DNA of 64,000 nt from Bradyrhizobium sp. WSM1417 (GCF_000515415.1 NZ_KI911783.1:5131731-5195730); one strand, 5' to 3'; shown: positions 50,501-61,690, numbered from the stretch's first letter. A program made the numbers and translations. The notes: a model not told the origin generated them from the sequence alone.

Positions 50501-51292
50501 TCACTTCGCGATGGCGGGAAGACAGAGCGGGCGCTTGCCCTTGCCGATGAAGTCGAGGATTTCGCCGATCGCCGGATCTTCACCGGCGAGCGGCCGCGCC
50601 GCCTCCAGGCGTTCGGCAAAGGTAGCGGGGCCATGGAAGAGCTTCTGGTAGAACGCGCGCACGGTCGCAAGCCGCTGCTTGGTGAACTTGCGCCGCTTCA
50701 TGCCGATCAGGTTGAGGCTCTCCAGCACCGCATATTGGCCGTTGACCAGCCCATACGGGATGACGTCGTCGCGTACGCCGCAGACACCGCCAACCATCAC
50801 ATAGGGGCCGATGCGGGTGAACTGGTGCACTGCGGACAGGCCGCCGATATAGACGGCGTCACCGATCTCGCAATGGCCGCCGAGCGTGGCCGAGGTTGCG
50901 AAGATCACGTTGTTGCCGACCATGCAGTCATGCCCGACATGACTGTTGTTCATAAAATAGCCGTCGTTGCCGACGCGCGTCAGGCCACCGCCCTTGATGG
51001 TGCCGACATTCATGGTCGCGCCTTCACGGATGGTGCAGCCCGAGCCGATCTCAAGCTTCGTGGGTTCGCCCTTGTAGCTGAGATCCTGGGGCGCCCCGCC
51101 CAGCACCGCGAACGGCGAGATCACGCAGCCATCTCCGATCGAGGTGTGGCCGATGACGGTGACCTGTCCGATCAGCTTGCAGTTTCTGCCGATCACGGCG
51201 TTCTCGCCGATGATGCAGAAGGGCCCAATGTCGGTGCCCTCGCCGATCACGGCGCCGTCCGCGATCCGTGCGGTGGGATCAATCTTACTCAT
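50501..51292 (-). CDS. lpxA: UDP-N-acetylglucosamine acyltransferase
   Basis: First acylation of lipid A synthesis. The 263-aa product is a left-handed beta-helix of hexapeptide repeats (ADGAVIGEGTDIGPFCIIGE...) with the catalytic histidine in NNSHVGHDCMVGN near residue 120 and the C-terminal helical domain (GMKRRKFTKQRLATVRAFYQ). The ATG at 51292 gives MSKIDPTARIADG. A 526-bp gap to fabZ is occupied by the convergent KTSC gene, which interrupts the usual lpxD-fabZ-lpxA order. Confidence 0.97.
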   Translation of the reverse strand: MSKIDPTARIADGAVIGEGTDIGPFCIIGENAVIGRNCKLIGQVTVIGHTSIGDGCVISPFAVLGGAPQDLSYKGEPTKLEIGSGCTIREGATMNVGTIKGGGLTRVGNDGYFMNNSHVGHDCMVGNNVIFATSATLGGHCEIGDAVYIGGLSAVHQFTRIGPYVMVGGVCGVRDDVIPYGLVNGQYAVLESLNLIGMKRRKFTKQRLATVRAFYQKLFHGPATFAERLEAARPLAGEDPAIGEILDFIGKGKRPLCLPAIAK

Positions 51293-51467
51293 CAAGCAAT
51301 CTGACTCATCAAGAAGGTCTGATTAGGTGTTGAAGTCGCTCGGTTTTCCGCTGGTTAGCGCGACTATGCCCGATCTGTCCAGTGACGTATGATCTCTCCG
51401 TGTTTCAAGTGCCGGGTGAAGCAGTCTTCCCGGCTCATCAACAAGTTCACGCGGAGCTTCAGGTATC

Positions 51468-51812
51468 GTGGTCAGGGCCCTGGCACTTCTCCTCGCACAG
51501 CTTGTGACCGCGCCGATCGTGTCCGAGACGATCGAGACCGCCGAACACCGCCCCATCGACCTCGCGACATTCGAATGCCGCGACATCAGCCGCAGCACGG
51601 TGCTCCAACGGGTCTGTTACGACCGTGCGCAGCAGACCCTCATCGTGGCTGTGGACGGCGCTTATGACCGCTATTGCGGCGTGCCGGTCGACACGATCGA
51701 GCGCCTGCTAGGCGCACCGTCCATGGGACAGTTCTTCAACCAGAACATCAAGCGCGAGGTCAGCGGCGGCCGGTACGCGTGTCCTGCACGCGAGCGTATC
51801 CAGAGGAGTTGA
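51468..51812 (+). CDS. Exported KTSC-domain protein
   Basis: A 114-aa protein from GTG 51468. A signal peptide (MVRALALLLAQLVTAPIVSE) precedes a KTSC domain: VLQRVCYDRAQQTLIVAVDG, YDRYCGVPVDTIERLL and APSMGQFFNQNIKRE match the family's VP...LL.A.S.G.YFN..I pattern. Two cysteines (VCYD, RYCGVP) plus two more (FECRD, YACPA) suggest disulfides in the periplasm. It is on the opposite strand within the lpx run and ends six bases from the fabZ stop. Function unknown. Confidence 0.75.
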   Translation: MVRALALLLAQLVTAPIVSETIETAEHRPIDLATFECRDISRSTVLQRVCYDRAQQTLIVAVDGAYDRYCGVPVDTIERLLGAPSMGQFFNQNIKREVSGGRYACPARERIQRS

Positions 51813-51818
51813 TCCCGC

Positions 51819-52280
51819 TCAGTCGGTCAGCATGGCGCCGACGTCGGCCTCCGCAACCACCTGGCCGTTGACCTTGGCGTCGCCGTGAAACCACCACATG
51901 GCCTTGCGGCGGCCGATCGAGCGCATGTGATATTCGATGGTATCGCCGGGCAGCACCGGCTTGCGGAACTTGCACTTGTCGATGGTCAGGAAATACACAG
52001 CGCGCGGCTTATCGGTGCCCTCGACCGACTTGATGCCGATCACACCCGCGGTCTGCGCCATCGCTTCGATCATCATGACGCCGGGATAGACCGGGCGATC
52101 GGGAAAGTGGCCCTGGAACGGCGGCTCGTTGAAGGTGACGTTCTTGATGCCGATGCCGCTGTAATCGGTGCGGATCTTGATCACGCGATCGATCAGCAGC
52201 ATTGGAAAACGGTGCGGGAGCGTTTGCAGGATCATGTTGATGTCCACAAGCTCGAACCTGACCGGTGCTTCGTCCGTCAC
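51819..52280 (-). CDS. fabZ: 3-hydroxyacyl-[acyl-carrier-protein] dehydratase
   Basis: Fatty-acid elongation dehydratase; competes with LpxA for hydroxyacyl-ACP. The 153-aa hot-dog protein has [16 protein letters not shown] near residue 20 (catalytic histidine in [20 protein letters not shown], near residue 57-62, glutamate in IEAMAQ). GTG 52280 is chosen because AGGAGG lies upstream and its GTGA overlaps the lpxD stop by four bases, showing coupling. Confidence 0.96.
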   Translation of the reverse strand: MTDEAPVRFELVDINMILQTLPHRFPMLLIDRVIKIRTDYSGIGIKNVTFNEPPFQGHFPDRPVYPGVMMIEAMAQTAGVIGIKSVEGTDKPRAVYFLTIDKCKFRKPVLPGDTIEYHMRSIGRRKAMWWFHGDAKVNGQVVAEADVGAMLTD

Positions 52281-53344
52281 TCCCGTTCCTCCTGCTTCGG
52301 ATCGGCCTTGCTGTCGCGCGCCAAGCGCTCGACGGCCAAGATTTCCTTGAACCATTGCCGGGTCGGCTTGGCGAAAAAACCACCCCAACGTCCGTTGGGA
52401 GGGACGTCGTCCTTGACGCCGCTCATGGCAGTCACCTGAGCTCCATCCCCGATCTTGACGTGATTGTTGATGCCCACCTTCGCTCCCAGCGCCACGTTGT
52501 CGCCGAGGGTCAGGCTGCCGGCAAGGCCGATCTGGGCGGCCAGCAAACAGTGCCGGCCAATGGTCACATTGTGGCCGATCTGGACCTGATTGTCGATTTT
52601 GGTCCCCTCGCCGATCACGGTGTCGCGCAAGGACCCGCGATCAATGGTGGTGCCGGCGCCGACCTCCACGTTGTTCTGAATCAGCACGCGGCCGGTCTGG
52701 GGCACCTTCAGATGGCCCTCAGGGCCGAAGAAGATGAAGCCATAGCCGTCCTGGCCGATCGAGCAGCCGGGATGGATCAGCACGTCGTTGCCGATCAGCG
52801 CGCACTGGATGGCCGTGCGTGCGCCGACATTGCAGTCTCGGCCGATCTTGACGCCGGGGCCGATCACGGCCCCCACACCGACCACCGTGCCGCTGCCGAT
52901 CTCCACGTCGGGGCCGATCACGGCCAAGGGATCGACGATCACGCCGTCCTCGAGCCTGGCCGTGGGGTCGATGATGGCCGACGGCGCGATACCCTCGTTG
53001 CCGGTCCAGGATTGCGGCCGGAGCGCGTCGCCGTGCCACTCCCGCGCGATCCTGACGAAGGCGCGGAACGGCTGCGGCGCCCGCAGCACGGCCACATGCG
53101 CGGGCACCCGGGCCTCGAAGCGTGGGCTCACCAGGCAAGCACCGGCCTTGGTGGCCTTGAGCTCATCGGCATATTTGAGATTGTCGAAGAACGTCAGGTG
53201 CATCGGGCCGGCTTCGTCGAGCGAAGCAAGGCCCCTAATGATTTGGCCGCCCCTGGCGGGATTAACCAGCTCCGCCTTGGTCAGCGAGGCTATGTCAGCC
53301 AGCGCTGAGGCGGGCGGTTGTATGAAGAAGGTCGGCTGCGCCAT
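52277..53344 (-). CDS. lpxD: UDP-3-O-acylglucosamine N-acyltransferase
   Basis: Third step of lipid A synthesis. The 355-aa protein starts [19 protein letters not shown], with a uridine-binding N-domain (to about residue 105) then hexapeptide repeats forming the left-handed beta-helix, including the catalytic histidine region [20 protein letters not shown] near residue 255 and the terminal helix ([17 protein letters not shown]). Start ATG at 53344; the reading frame is open further but without similarity. Operon with fabZ downstream. Confidence 0.96.
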   Translation of the reverse strand: MAQPTFFIQPPASALADIASLTKAELVNPARGGQIIRGLASLDEAGPMHLTFFDNLKYADELKATKAGACLVSPRFEARVPAHVAVLRAPQPFRAFVRIAREWHGDALRPQSWTGNEGIAPSAIIDPTARLEDGVIVDPLAVIGPDVEIGSGTVVGVGAVIGPGVKIGRDCNVGARTAIQCALIGNDVLIHPGCSIGQDGYGFIFFGPEGHLKVPQTGRVLIQNNVEVGAGTTIDRGSLRDTVIGEGTKIDNQVQIGHNVTIGRHCLLAAQIGLAGSLTLGDNVALGAKVGINNHVKIGDGAQVTAMSGVKDDVPPNGRWGGFFAKPTRQWFKEILAVERLARDSKADPKQEERE

Positions 53345-53468
53345 TCCACCCCGTCGCGGTCCGGCTTCGGCATGAAGCGGCCAAGCCGCATCATGCCTCA
53401 TCTCCTGGATTGGCACGATCCCTTTCGGAAACCGGCTCCGTAGTTCGGATCGTGCCGTGCTGTTCGAA

Positions 53469-56003
53469 TTAGAACGAGGTGCCGCCGCCGAACCGGAACT
53501 CCTGCGTGCGGTCGTTCTTGCCCTTGGTCAGCGGCACGGCGTAGTCGAAGCGCAGCGGACCGAACGGCGAGGCCCAGATCAAGCCGACACCGACCGACGA
53601 CCGGACCGCATTGCCGTTGTCATACACCAGGCCGGTGCAGGTTCCAGCCGAGGCTGGATTGACGGTCGACGGCGTGCAGCTCGAGTTCTTGGTCGTGGTC
53701 ATTTCGTTGGTCACTGACCACGTCGTCGGGCCCTGATAGTCGAACAGTCCGCCGGCGTCGGCATAGACGGCGCCCTTCAGACCCACTTCCTTCGGCAGGA
53801 ACCAGAACGGCATCTGCAATTCGAGCGAAGCACCCCAATACTTGGTGCCGCCAAGCGCGTCCTGCGTACCGAAGGGGTTCAAATCGCGCGGTCCGATGCC
53901 GTTCGGGGCAAAGCCGCGGACGAGGTTCGGGCCCATCTGGAAGTGGTCGAGCATGCGCAGATCGCTGCCCATCTTGTTCAGCATGCCGCCCTGCAACCGG
54001 ACCAGGCCGACGATGTCCGAGACGAGCGGAGTGTAGTACTTCGCATCGACAACCGACTTCAGGTATGAGACGTCGCCGCCGACGCCGGCGAAGTCCTGAC
54101 GGAAGTCGACCAACAGACCGTCGGTGGGGTTCTTGTTGTTGTCGAGCGTATTGTAGCTCAGCGTGTAGCCGAGCGCCGAGGTCAGGGTCTTGCCGTTAGC
54201 GAGCTCCTTGCGCACCGGCAGTGAGGCTTCACCGTCGCTATAGCAGCCGAGGCCGTTGGTCGAGGGATCCAGAGGAATACCGCTCGCCGCCGAGAAAGCC
54301 GGGCTTGGATTGAATGCCGCCGACCCAACTACGTTGTTACAGTTCGCCAGGTAGGACGGCAGCGTGATTTCCTGCCTGTAGATCGAATAGCGCACCTGCA
54401 GCGACAGATCTTCACGCAGGGAGAAGCCGAGGCGCGGCGAGAAGCCGAGCGTCTTGGTGCCGTAGGAGATGTAGCTGTTGGACTTCTGCTCACGCTGATA
54501 GAGGTCGAGACCCAGCGCGACCCGGTAGTCGAGCAGATAGGGTTCGACGAACGACAGCGAGTAGCCGCGAGCATACTGGCCGTAGGTCACCGCCGCCTTG
54601 GCGAACAGGCCGCGGCCGAGCAAATTGCGCTCGGAGACCGAGACTTCGGCCAGCGCGCCGTCGGTGGTGGAGTAACCACCCGAGACCGAGAAGTCGCCGG
54701 TCGATTTCTCTTCCATGTCCACGAGCAGGATCACGCGATCGCTCGACGAGCCGGGCTCCGTCGTGATCTTCACGCTCTTGAAATAGTCGAGGTTCTTCAA
54801 GCGGCGCTCGGCACGGTCGACCAGCGCGCGGTTGTAGGCATCGCCCTCGGAGACGTCGAACTCGCGACGGATCACGTAGTCGCGCGTGCGAGTGTTGCCG
54901 CGCAGGTTGATGCGCTCGATATAGGTGCGCGGACCCTCGTCGATGTTGAACACGACCGACACGGTGTGCGCCTCGAAATTGCGGTCGCCGCCGGGACGGA
55001 CCACGGCGAAGGCATAACCGCGACGCGATGCTTCGATCTGCATCTCCTCGACCGATTTCTCGACCGATTCGACGTTATAGAGCGAGCCGACATTGACGCG
55101 CGAATAGTTGCGCATCGAGGTGGGATCGAAGTTCGGAATGCTGGAGCGGAAGTCGATCGAGCCGACCCGGTATTGCGAGCCTTCCTCGATCTTGAAGGTG
55201 ACGTTGAAGCCCTTCTTCTCCGGATCGTATTCGGTCAGCGCGGCCACGACCTGGACGTCGGCGAAACCGTTCTTGAGATAGAAGCGGCGGATCAGGTCGC
55301 GGTCGGCCTCGACCCGATCGGGATCGTAGATGTCGCTGCTGGCGAGGAAGCTCAGCAGATTCGACTCGTGCGTCTTGATGACGTCGCGCAGGCGGTAGGA
55401 CGAGTACGCGTTGTTGCCGACGAACTCGATCGACTTGACGCCGGTCTTGGCGCCCTCCTCGACCGTGAAGATGAGATCGACGCGGTTGTTCGGCTGCTCG
55501 ATCACTTCAGGCGTGACGCGGACGTCGTAGCGGCCGGAACGGCGATAGATTTCGGCGATTCGCAGCGTGTCTGACTGCACCATGGCGCGGGAGAAGGTGC
55601 CGCGCGCCTTGGACTGGACTTCACCGGTGAGCTGCTCGTCCTTGATCTTCTTGTTGCCCTCGAAGGCAATGCGGCCGATCACCGGGTTTTCCACCACGGA
55701 GACGACGATCTGGCCACCGGCACCGCGGTTGATCCTGACGTCCTGGAACAGGCCGGTCTCGATCAGCGCCTTGAGGCCGTCGTCGATGGCACCCTGATCC
55801 AGGCGACCGCCGGGACCCGGCTTGAAGTAGGAGCGGATCGTCTCCACCTCGACCCGGCGATTTCCCTCGACGGAAATCGACTGCACGGTCTGAGCAAGCG
55901 CAGACGAAGACACAAAGGCAGCCCCAACCGGGGCAAGCACCGGCGCGCCGAACATGATCAGGGTTGCGAGCAAGCCCCCCCGGAGTCGCAGTCCAAACTT
56001 CAT
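53469..56003 (-). CDS. bamA: Outer-membrane protein assembly factor BamA (Omp85)
   Basis: Central subunit that folds and inserts outer-membrane proteins. The 844-aa precursor begins [20 protein letters not shown] with signal cleavage after SSALA (residue about 38). Five POTRA domains follow ([20 protein letters not shown] ... [10 protein letters not shown] ... [14 protein letters not shown] ... [23 protein letters not shown]), then the 16-strand barrel with [17 protein letters not shown] near residue 690 and the terminal phenylalanine (RFGGGTSF). ATG 56003 chosen for this signal peptide; in-frame codons upstream are not family-like. Confidence 0.97.
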   Translation of the reverse strand: MKFGLRLRGGLLATLIMFGAPVLAPVGAAFVSSSALAQTVQSISVEGNRRVEVETIRSYFKPGPGGRLDQGAIDDGLKALIETGLFQDVRINRGAGGQIVVSVVENPVIGRIAFEGNKKIKDEQLTGEVQSKARGTFSRAMVQSDTLRIAEIYRRSGRYDVRVTPEVIEQPNNRVDLIFTVEEGAKTGVKSIEFVGNNAYSSYRLRDVIKTHESNLLSFLASSDIYDPDRVEADRDLIRRFYLKNGFADVQVVAALTEYDPEKKGFNVTFKIEEGSQYRVGSIDFRSSIPNFDPTSMRNYSRVNVGSLYNVESVEKSVEEMQIEASRRGYAFAVVRPGGDRNFEAHTVSVVFNIDEGPRTYIERINLRGNTRTRDYVIRREFDVSEGDAYNRALVDRAERRLKNLDYFKSVKITTEPGSSSDRVILLVDMEEKSTGDFSVSGGYSTTDGALAEVSVSERNLLGRGLFAKAAVTYGQYARGYSLSFVEPYLLDYRVALGLDLYQREQKSNSYISYGTKTLGFSPRLGFSLREDLSLQVRYSIYRQEITLPSYLANCNNVVGSAAFNPSPAFSAASGIPLDPSTNGLGCYSDGEASLPVRKELANGKTLTSALGYTLSYNTLDNNKNPTDGLLVDFRQDFAGVGGDVSYLKSVVDAKYYTPLVSDIVGLVRLQGGMLNKMGSDLRMLDHFQMGPNLVRGFAPNGIGPRDLNPFGTQDALGGTKYWGASLELQMPFWFLPKEVGLKGAVYADAGGLFDYQGPTTWSVTNEMTTTKNSSCTPSTVNPASAGTCTGLVYDNGNAVRSSVGVGLIWASPFGPLRFDYAVPLTKGKNDRTQEFRFGGGTSF

Positions 56004-56190
56004 TGCGCAACGCGCCCTTATCATTCCGTACCAGACCCAACCCCAACGCCAGTCTGGAGATTCCCCAAGTTCAAGCCGCTTGTAGACAATTTCACCGACG
56101 CCGCAAACGGTCGAGCGCGCCGTAATTTCATTTTCATTCCAAGACGTTGCCCAAGAGCAACGCCCGGGCAACGCCACAAAAAAGCCCCTA

Positions 56191-57342
56191 TCAGGATGCG
56201 GCCATCCGCAGGATGTCGTTATAGGTCGCAAACACCATCAACATCAGCACCAAGCCCAGCCCGATTCGGAACCCCATCTCCTGAGTCCGCTCCGACAGGG
56301 GCCGACCACGGGCAACCTCCGCCGCATAGAACATCAGGTGACCGCCATCGAGCAGCGGGATCGGGAACAGATTCAACAGGCCGATCGACACCGAGAGCAC
56401 CGCGCAGAGGTTGATCACGAACTGGAACCCGGCGCTGGCCGCCTGCCCCGACATCTTGGCAATGCCGAGCACGCCGCTGACCTCGTTCGGATTGCCGTTC
56501 CCGACGAACAACGAGCCGAGGAACTTGAAGGTGCTGGTGATGATGAACCAGACCTGCTCAACCCCGATCTTGAGCGCTTCGCCGACACCGACCGGCGACG
56601 TCGAGGCCTCCCCGGCCTGAGACTTGTGTTCGACGCCGAGCACGCCGAGACGGTGGCTGTTGCCGAAGGGATCCTTGCGCTCGAGCAGCGCCGGCGTCGC
56701 GGTCAGCGACACGATGGCGCCGTCGCGCTTGACCTGGAAGGCAAGCGGCGAACCGGCATTCATCGCAACCATGCGCTGCATGTCGGCAAAGCTTTCGATC
56801 GGCTTGCCGTCGATCTGGACGACGACGTCGCCGATCTTGAAGCCGGCTGCCGCCGCCGCGCCATCGGCGACGACACCGTCGACGCGGGCAATCGTGCTCG
56901 GCTTGCCGTAATACAGCGCCATGCCGGCGAAGATCAGCGCGCCCAGGATGAAATTGGCGATCGGTCCGGCGGCAACGATGGCGGCGCGCGGGCCGACCTT
57001 CTTGTGATGGAAGCTGCCGGCGCGCTCCTCGGCCGTCATGGCCGCAAGCTTCTCGGTCGATGGCGTCGAAGCCTCGCTCTCGTCGCCGAAGAACTTGACG
57101 TAGCCGCCGAGCGGGATCGCCGAGATCTTCCAGCGGGTGCCATGGCGGTCGTTGAAGCCGACCAGCTCAGGTCCGAAACCGAGCGAAAAAGTTAACACGC
57201 GAACGCCCGCCCAGCGCGCGACCAAGAAATGGCCGAGCTCATGGAAGAACACGACGATGGTCAGGACGAACAGGAAGGGAACCGCGTAGCCGAGGAGCCC
57301 ATGGCTCAACGTATTGAAACTATGGACGAAAAAGTCGATCAT
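56191..57342 (-). CDS. rseP: RIP site-2 metalloprotease (RseP/MmpA)
   Basis: Intramembrane zinc protease cleaving anti-sigma factors or signal-peptide remnants. The 383-aa protein has HExxH in IVVFFHELGHFLVARWAG near residue 31, a PDZ domain about residues 125-205 (DGVVADGAAAAAGFKIGDVVVQIDG) and the second active-site motif LFPIPLLDGGHLMFY near residue 325. It lies between dxr and bamA, as in most proteobacteria. In alphaproteobacteria the homologue is called MmpA. Confidence 0.95.
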   Translation of the reverse strand: MIDFFVHSFNTLSHGLLGYAVPFLFVLTIVVFFHELGHFLVARWAGVRVLTFSLGFGPELVGFNDRHGTRWKISAIPLGGYVKFFGDESEASTPSTEKLAAMTAEERAGSFHHKKVGPRAAIVAAGPIANFILGALIFAGMALYYGKPSTIARVDGVVADGAAAAAGFKIGDVVVQIDGKPIESFADMQRMVAMNAGSPLAFQVKRDGAIVSLTATPALLERKDPFGNSHRLGVLGVEHKSQAGEASTSPVGVGEALKIGVEQVWFIITSTFKFLGSLFVGNGNPNEVSGVLGIAKMSGQAASAGFQFVINLCAVLSVSIGLLNLFPIPLLDGGHLMFYAAEVARGRPLSERTQEMGFRIGLGLVLMLMVFATYNDILRMAAS

Positions 57343-57386
57343 CGAATTCCCTCATCCAGCGCCGCAAGGCCCTGGCCCCGAACCAT

Positions 57387-58610
57387 CTAGGATGCCTTTA
57401 AGGCAATTTGAGGCAATAGGGCGGCAGCCCTATTTCGCGCAACATGGTCAACAGCGATTGCATCGTCGGCCGACGTCAGCGGGGCCTGGTTCCCGCCACG
57501 AACCCAGTCGTCCAGCGTCGCCTCCACCAGCCGGGCAATCGCGCCGAACCGGATCTTGCCGGCGATGAAGGCGGCCACCGCGACCTCGTTGGCGGCGTTG
57601 TAGACGGTGGTCGCCCCCTTCCCGGTCCGGAGCGAATCGAAGGCCAGGCGCAGCCCGGGGAAGCGCTCGAAATCCGGCGCCTCGAAGGTCAACTGGCCGA
57701 TCTTGGCCAAATCGAGCTTGGCAGCCGGACCCTTGATGCGGTCGGGCCAGCCGAGGCAATGCGCGATCGGCGTGCGCATGTCGGGTGAGCCGAGCTGGGC
57801 CATGACCGAGCGGTCGGAGAACTCGACCATGCCGTGGATGATCGACTGCGGATGAACGAGGACGTCGATCTCGTCGGGCGAGAGCGCGAACAGATAGGAG
57901 GCCTCGATCACCTCGAGCCCCTTATTCATCATCGAGGCGGAATCGATCGTGATCTTCTGGCCCATGCTCCAGTTCGGATGCTTCAGGGCTTGCGCGAGTG
58001 TCGCCTGCTCGATGTCGGCGGGCTTCCAGGTCCGGAACGGGCCGCCGGAGGCCGTGATGATGACACGGACGAGTTCGTCGCGATTGCCCGAGGCGAGCGC
58101 CTGGAATAGCGCGTTGTGCTCGGAATCCGCGGGCAGGATGCAGGCGCCCGCTTTCGCCGCGCGCTGCATGAAGAAATCACCGGCGCAGACGAGGCATTCC
58201 TTGTTGGCGAGCGCGACATGCGCGCCGCGATCGACCGCCGCCAGTGCCGGCTTCAGCCCGGCCGCGCCACTCACGGCGGCCATCACCCAATCGGCCGGAC
58301 GCGCGCCGGCCTCGATCACCGCGCTCTCGCCGGCGCCGCATTCGATGCCGGTGCCCGCGAGCGCGGCCTTGAGCTCGGCAAATTTGGAGGTGTCGGCGAT
58401 TGCGACATAGCGCGCGGAAAACTCTTTCGCGAGTTTTGCCAGCGCCTCGACATTGCTGTTCGCCGTCAGCGCTTCGACACGGTAGCGCTCGGGAGAGGCG
58501 CGCAGCAGATCCATCGTGCTGTCGCCGATCGAGCCGGTGGCGCCGAGAACCGTGACGCTGCGGACGGTCGATGCCGCAGCCTTGTTGTTACGCAATGGAA
58601 CCGCGCTCAT
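57387..58610 (-). CDS. dxr: 1-deoxy-D-xylulose 5-phosphate reductoisomerase
   Basis: Second step of the non-mevalonate isoprenoid pathway, feeding uppS. The 407-aa protein has the NADPH-binding [20 protein letters not shown] near residue 20, the metal-binding [16 protein letters not shown] near residue 150, and GGPFRTW near residue 190. The ATG at 58610 gives MSAVPLRNN; longer readings exist upstream but overlap cdsA. Gap of four bases to cdsA. Confidence 0.96.
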   Translation of the reverse strand: MSAVPLRNNKAAASTVRSVTVLGATGSIGDSTMDLLRASPERYRVEALTANSNVEALAKLAKEFSARYVAIADTSKFAELKAALAGTGIECGAGESAVIEAGARPADWVMAAVSGAAGLKPALAAVDRGAHVALANKECLVCAGDFFMQRAAKAGACILPADSEHNALFQALASGNRDELVRVIITASGGPFRTWKPADIEQATLAQALKHPNWSMGQKITIDSASMMNKGLEVIEASYLFALSPDEIDVLVHPQSIIHGMVEFSDRSVMAQLGSPDMRTPIAHCLGWPDRIKGPAAKLDLAKIGQLTFEAPDFERFPGLRLAFDSLRTGKGATTVYNAANEVAVAAFIAGKIRFGAIARLVEATLDDWVRGGNQAPLTSADDAIAVDHVARNRAAALLPQIALKAS

Positions 58611-58614
58611 ATGT

Positions 58615-59457
58615 TCACCAAACCATAAGACCGCTTCCGGCGCTATGCACACCATGGCGGAGGAAGCCGATAATCCATGCCACCAGGATGGCGGCGACAA
58701 AACCGTCCAGACGGTCCAATAGCCCGCCATGGCCGGGAATTAAGTGACTGGAATCCTTGACATCGAAGCGCCGCTTGACCGCGGATTCGAACAGATCGCC
58801 GCAGGCCGACACGACCGAGAGGACCGCGGCGACGAGCAGCAATGGAGCCATCTTTCCGATCCCGCAAGCGGCAAAGCCGGCCGCGACCAAAAGGCTTGCG
58901 GCAAAGCCGCCGAGCGCCCCTGCCCAGGTCTTCTTCGGGCTGACGCGCGGCCACAGCTTCGGTCCGCCGATGCCGCGACCGGCGAAATAGCCGCCGATAT
59001 CGGTCGCCCACACCACGAGCAGCACGAACATCAGCGCGGCGAAGCCGTTCACGAGATCTTTCCGCAGCAGGATCGAGGCGAGTAGCGCCGCCGACGCATA
59101 GGCGAATCCGGAGGCCGCCCAGACGAACTTGCCCCGCGCGATCACCGTCACGACCGCGCCGCCAATCAGGCCGGTGATCACGGCGCTCTTCAGCGCGCCG
59201 AAGGCAACGCACAAGCCCATCGTGGCGATGACGATCGTCCCTGCCCCGGTCAGCGCGGTCGAGCCTGCGCCCACCACCATCAGCCATTCCGCGAACAGTC
59301 CGATCGACACCAGGGTGACGAGCAGCGCCCACAGCCAGCCGCCGGCATAAGCCAGCGCAATGGCGAGCGGCGCCAGCACCAGCGCTGCGAGGATTCGCAT
59401 CACGAGATTGCTCGGGGCAGGCTGAGAGCCGGCCGGTGCGGTATCGGGTTCGCTCAC
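58615..59457 (-). CDS. cdsA: Phosphatidate cytidylyltransferase (CDP-diacylglycerol synthase)
   Basis: Makes CDP-diacylglycerol, the precursor of all phospholipids, in the inner membrane. The 280-aa protein has about eight membrane segments, [13 protein letters not shown] near residue 180 and the CDS signature [20 protein letters not shown]...[11 protein letters not shown] near residues 215-245. It overlaps uppS by four bases and precedes dxr by four, so these genes form one coupled run. Confidence 0.96.
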   Translation of the reverse strand: MSEPDTAPAGSQPAPSNLVMRILAALVLAPLAIALAYAGGWLWALLVTLVSIGLFAEWLMVVGAGSTALTGAGTIVIATMGLCVAFGALKSAVITGLIGGAVVTVIARGKFVWAASGFAYASAALLASILLRKDLVNGFAALMFVLLVVWATDIGGYFAGRGIGGPKLWPRVSPKKTWAGALGGFAASLLVAAGFAACGIGKMAPLLLVAAVLSVVSACGDLFESAVKRRFDVKDSSHLIPGHGGLLDRLDGFVAAILVAWIIGFLRHGVHSAGSGLMVW

Positions 59458-60212
59458 GAGGCGGTTTTCGCGACCAGACCGCCGAAACGGCGCTCGCGCC
59501 TGGCGAATTCGGCGATTGCACCTTCCAGCGCCGCCTTGTCGAAATCGGGCCAGTGAATCGGCACGAAGACCAGCTCGCTATAGGCAGCCTGCCACATCAG
59601 GAAGTTGGACAGGCGCTGCTCGCCACTGGTGCGGATGATGAGATCGGGATCGGGAATGTCGGGCGCGTCGAGATGCGCGCCCAATGTCTCGGCATCGATC
59701 GTATCAGGATTGCGCCGGCCCTCGGCGACTTCGCGCGCGAGCTTCTGCGCCGCCTTCGCGATCTCCTGGCGCGAGCCGTAATTGAAGGCGACGACGAGCG
59801 TGAGGCGCGTGTTGTCGCGCGTCAATTCCTCCGCCTCGTTGAGAAGTGCGCAGATGTCGCCCTCCAGCCCGTCCCGCTCACCGATGATGCGTACCTTGAC
59901 GCCGTCGCGATGCAGGCTCGCCAGATCATTGCGGATGAAGCGGCGCAACAGGCCGAACAGATCGCCGATCTCGCTCGCCGGACGCGACCAGTTTTCCGAG
60001 CTGAAGGAGAAGATGGTGAGATAGCGGATGCCAAGCTCATGCGACGCGCGAACCACGCGGCGCAGGGCCTCCACGCCGCGGCGATGGCCTTCCGCCCGAG
60101 GCAAGCCGCGCGCGGCCGCCCAACGTCCGTTGCCATCCATGATGATGGCGACATGCGCAGGCGCATCGGACCGATCGGGTCCTTCCGTTGCGGGCGCGGC
60201 GGCGTTGGACAT
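59454..60212 (-). CDS. uppS: Undecaprenyl diphosphate synthase (isoprenyl transferase)
   Basis: Builds the C55 lipid carrier for peptidoglycan and LPS. The 252-aa cis-prenyltransferase has the diphosphate-binding aspartate in [17 protein letters not shown] near residue 25, [12 protein letters not shown] near residue 70 and [20 protein letters not shown] split near residues 200-218. ATG 60212. Its 5' side is separated from frr by 93 bp holding a dispersed repeat and a hairpin, so a new promoter may start here. Confidence 0.96.
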   Translation of the reverse strand: MSNAAAPATEGPDRSDAPAHVAIIMDGNGRWAAARGLPRAEGHRRGVEALRRVVRASHELGIRYLTIFSFSSENWSRPASEIGDLFGLLRRFIRNDLASLHRDGVKVRIIGERDGLEGDICALLNEAEELTRDNTRLTLVVAFNYGSRQEIAKAAQKLAREVAEGRRNPDTIDAETLGAHLDAPDIPDPDLIIRTSGEQRLSNFLMWQAAYSELVFVPIHWPDFDKAALEGAIAEFARRERRFGGLVAKTAS

Positions 60213-60223
60213 GAGGCTGCCTT

Positions 60224-60275
60224 AAAGCATGATCCGGAAGAGTGCGAAGCGGCTTTCCGAAAAGACCATGCGCGA
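60224..60275. repeat. Dispersed palindromic rhizobial repeat (AAAGCATGATCCGGAA type)
   Basis: Begins AAAGCATGATCCGGAAG and contains AAGCGGCTTTCCGAAAAG then CATGCGC, an imperfect palindrome. I recognise it from memory as a repeat scattered in intergenic spaces of Bradyrhizobium and other Hyphomicrobiales. Only this full copy is seen in the window. Confidence 0.65.
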
Positions 60276-60284
60276 ACAATAACC

Positions 60285-60308
60285 TAAAGCGCGATCCATC
60301 GCGCTTTA
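60285..60308 (-). terminator. Hairpin at the frr stop codon
   Basis: TAAAGCGCGAT (60285-60295) and ATCGCGCTTTA (60298-60308) form a perfect 11-bp inverted repeat; the frr TAA is inside it. On the minus strand it is followed by GGTTATTGTT. Probably terminates or attenuates the rpsB-tsf-pyrH-frr transcript. Confidence 0.5.
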
Positions 60309-60869
60309 GACGGTGAGGATTTCTTTTTCCTTGGCGGCCAGCAACTGGTCGATCTCGGAGATCGTGCCGTCGGTCGCCTTCTGCACGTCGTCGGCGTGGC
60401 GCTTCTGATCGTCCTCGGACATCTCGTGATTCTTCTCGAGCTTCTTGAGGACGTCGAGACCGTCGCGGCGGACATGGCGCGCGGCGACCTTGGCGGCTTC
60501 CGCGTATTTGTGCGCGACTTTGACGAGCTCCTTGCGACGCTCCTCGTTGAGCTCGGGGATGCGCAGGCGCAGCACCTGGCCTTCGGTCGCCGGCGACAGG
60601 CCGAGATTGGAATCGACGATCGCCTTCTCCACCGCCTTGACCATCGACTTGTCCCAGACCTGCACCGAGATCAGGCGCGGCTCAGGCACGCTGACGGTGG
60701 CGAGCTGGTTCAGCGGCATGTGGCTGCCATAGGCGTCGACCTGCACCGGATCGAGCATTGAGGCGGAGGCACGACCGGTGCGCAGGCCGCCAAGTTCATG
60801 CTTGAGCGACTGGATCGCTCCCTGCATGCGGCGCTTCACTTCGTTGAGATCGAAATTATCCGTGGCCAT
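60306..60869 (-). CDS. frr: Ribosome recycling factor
   Basis: Splits post-termination ribosomes with EF-G. The 187-aa protein shows the family pattern: [23 protein letters not shown] near residues 10-32, [21 protein letters not shown] near residue 50, and [20 protein letters not shown] near residue 110. ATG 60869 has GGAG seven bases upstream; a GTG one codon earlier is less favourable. Follows pyrH in the same direction. Confidence 0.97.
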   Translation of the reverse strand: MATDNFDLNEVKRRMQGAIQSLKHELGGLRTGRASASMLDPVQVDAYGSHMPLNQLATVSVPEPRLISVQVWDKSMVKAVEKAIVDSNLGLSPATEGQVLRLRIPELNEERRKELVKVAHKYAEAAKVAARHVRRDGLDVLKKLEKNHEMSEDDQKRHADDVQKATDGTISEIDQLLAAKEKEILTV

Positions 60870-60936
60870 CACGTTTCTCCTTCAAAATCCCGGCGACCTC
60901 TCCGCACCCCCTCTTGAAGGGCGCAACGACAAGCCG

Positions 60937-61653
60937 TCAGCCGGCGACAATGGTTCCGTGGCCGCCGCCACGCAGTACAGCACCGATCGAACCCGGCTCC
61001 GCGATCGAGAACACGATGATAGGCAGCGACGTCTCGCGGGCAAGCGCGAAGGCGGTCGCATCCATCACCTTGTAGCCACCCTCGATCGCCTGCGAATGGG
61101 TCAGACGGTCGAATCGCGTCGCCGTCGGGTCCTTCTTCGGGTCGGCCGAGTAGACGCCGTCGACATTGGTCGCCTTCAGCACCGCCTGGGCGCCAATCTC
61201 GGCGGCACGCAGCACCGCGGTGGTGTCGGTGGTGAAGAACGGATTACCGGTTCCGCCGCCCAGCAGCACGATCCGGCCCTCGGCGAGGTATTTGTGCGCC
61301 GCGGTGCGGGTGAACAGCTCGGAAATCTCGGGCATGACGAACGCCGACAGCGTGCGCGCAGGCGTGCCCTTGCGCTCGATCGTGGCTTCGAGCGCGAGAC
61401 AGTTCATCATCGTAGCGAGCATGCCCATGGTGTCGCCGGTCGGGCGCGACACGCCGCGCGAGGAGACCTCGACGCCGCGAAAGAGATTGCCGCCGCCGAT
61501 CACGACGGCGACTTCGGTACCGAGATGGCGGGCTGCGATCAGATCGTCGGCGACCCGGTCGATGGTCGGCTGATCGATGCCAAAACCCTGCGGTCCCGCG
61601 AGATATTCGCCGGACAGCTTGATGACGACGCGACGATAGACCGGATCAGTCAT
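60937..61653 (-). CDS. pyrH: Uridylate (UMP) kinase
   Basis: Phosphorylates UMP to UDP. The 238-aa amino-acid-kinase fold protein has [14 protein letters not shown] at the N-terminus, [11 protein letters not shown] near residue 55, [19 protein letters not shown] near residue 130 and [16 protein letters not shown] near residue 160, all family signatures including the GTP-regulation loop. Lies between tsf and frr as usual. Confidence 0.97.
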   Translation of the reverse strand: MTDPVYRRVVIKLSGEYLAGPQGFGIDQPTIDRVADDLIAARHLGTEVAVVIGGGNLFRGVEVSSRGVSRPTGDTMGMLATMMNCLALEATIERKGTPARTLSAFVMPEISELFTRTAAHKYLAEGRIVLLGGGTGNPFFTTDTTAVLRAAEIGAQAVLKATNVDGVYSADPKKDPTATRFDRLTHSQAIEGGYKVMDATAFALARETSLPIIVFSIAEPGSIGAVLRGGGHGTIVAG

Positions 61654-61690
61654 GAGCACTTTCCTTGTCCGGCCGCCGCTTCCGGCGGCA

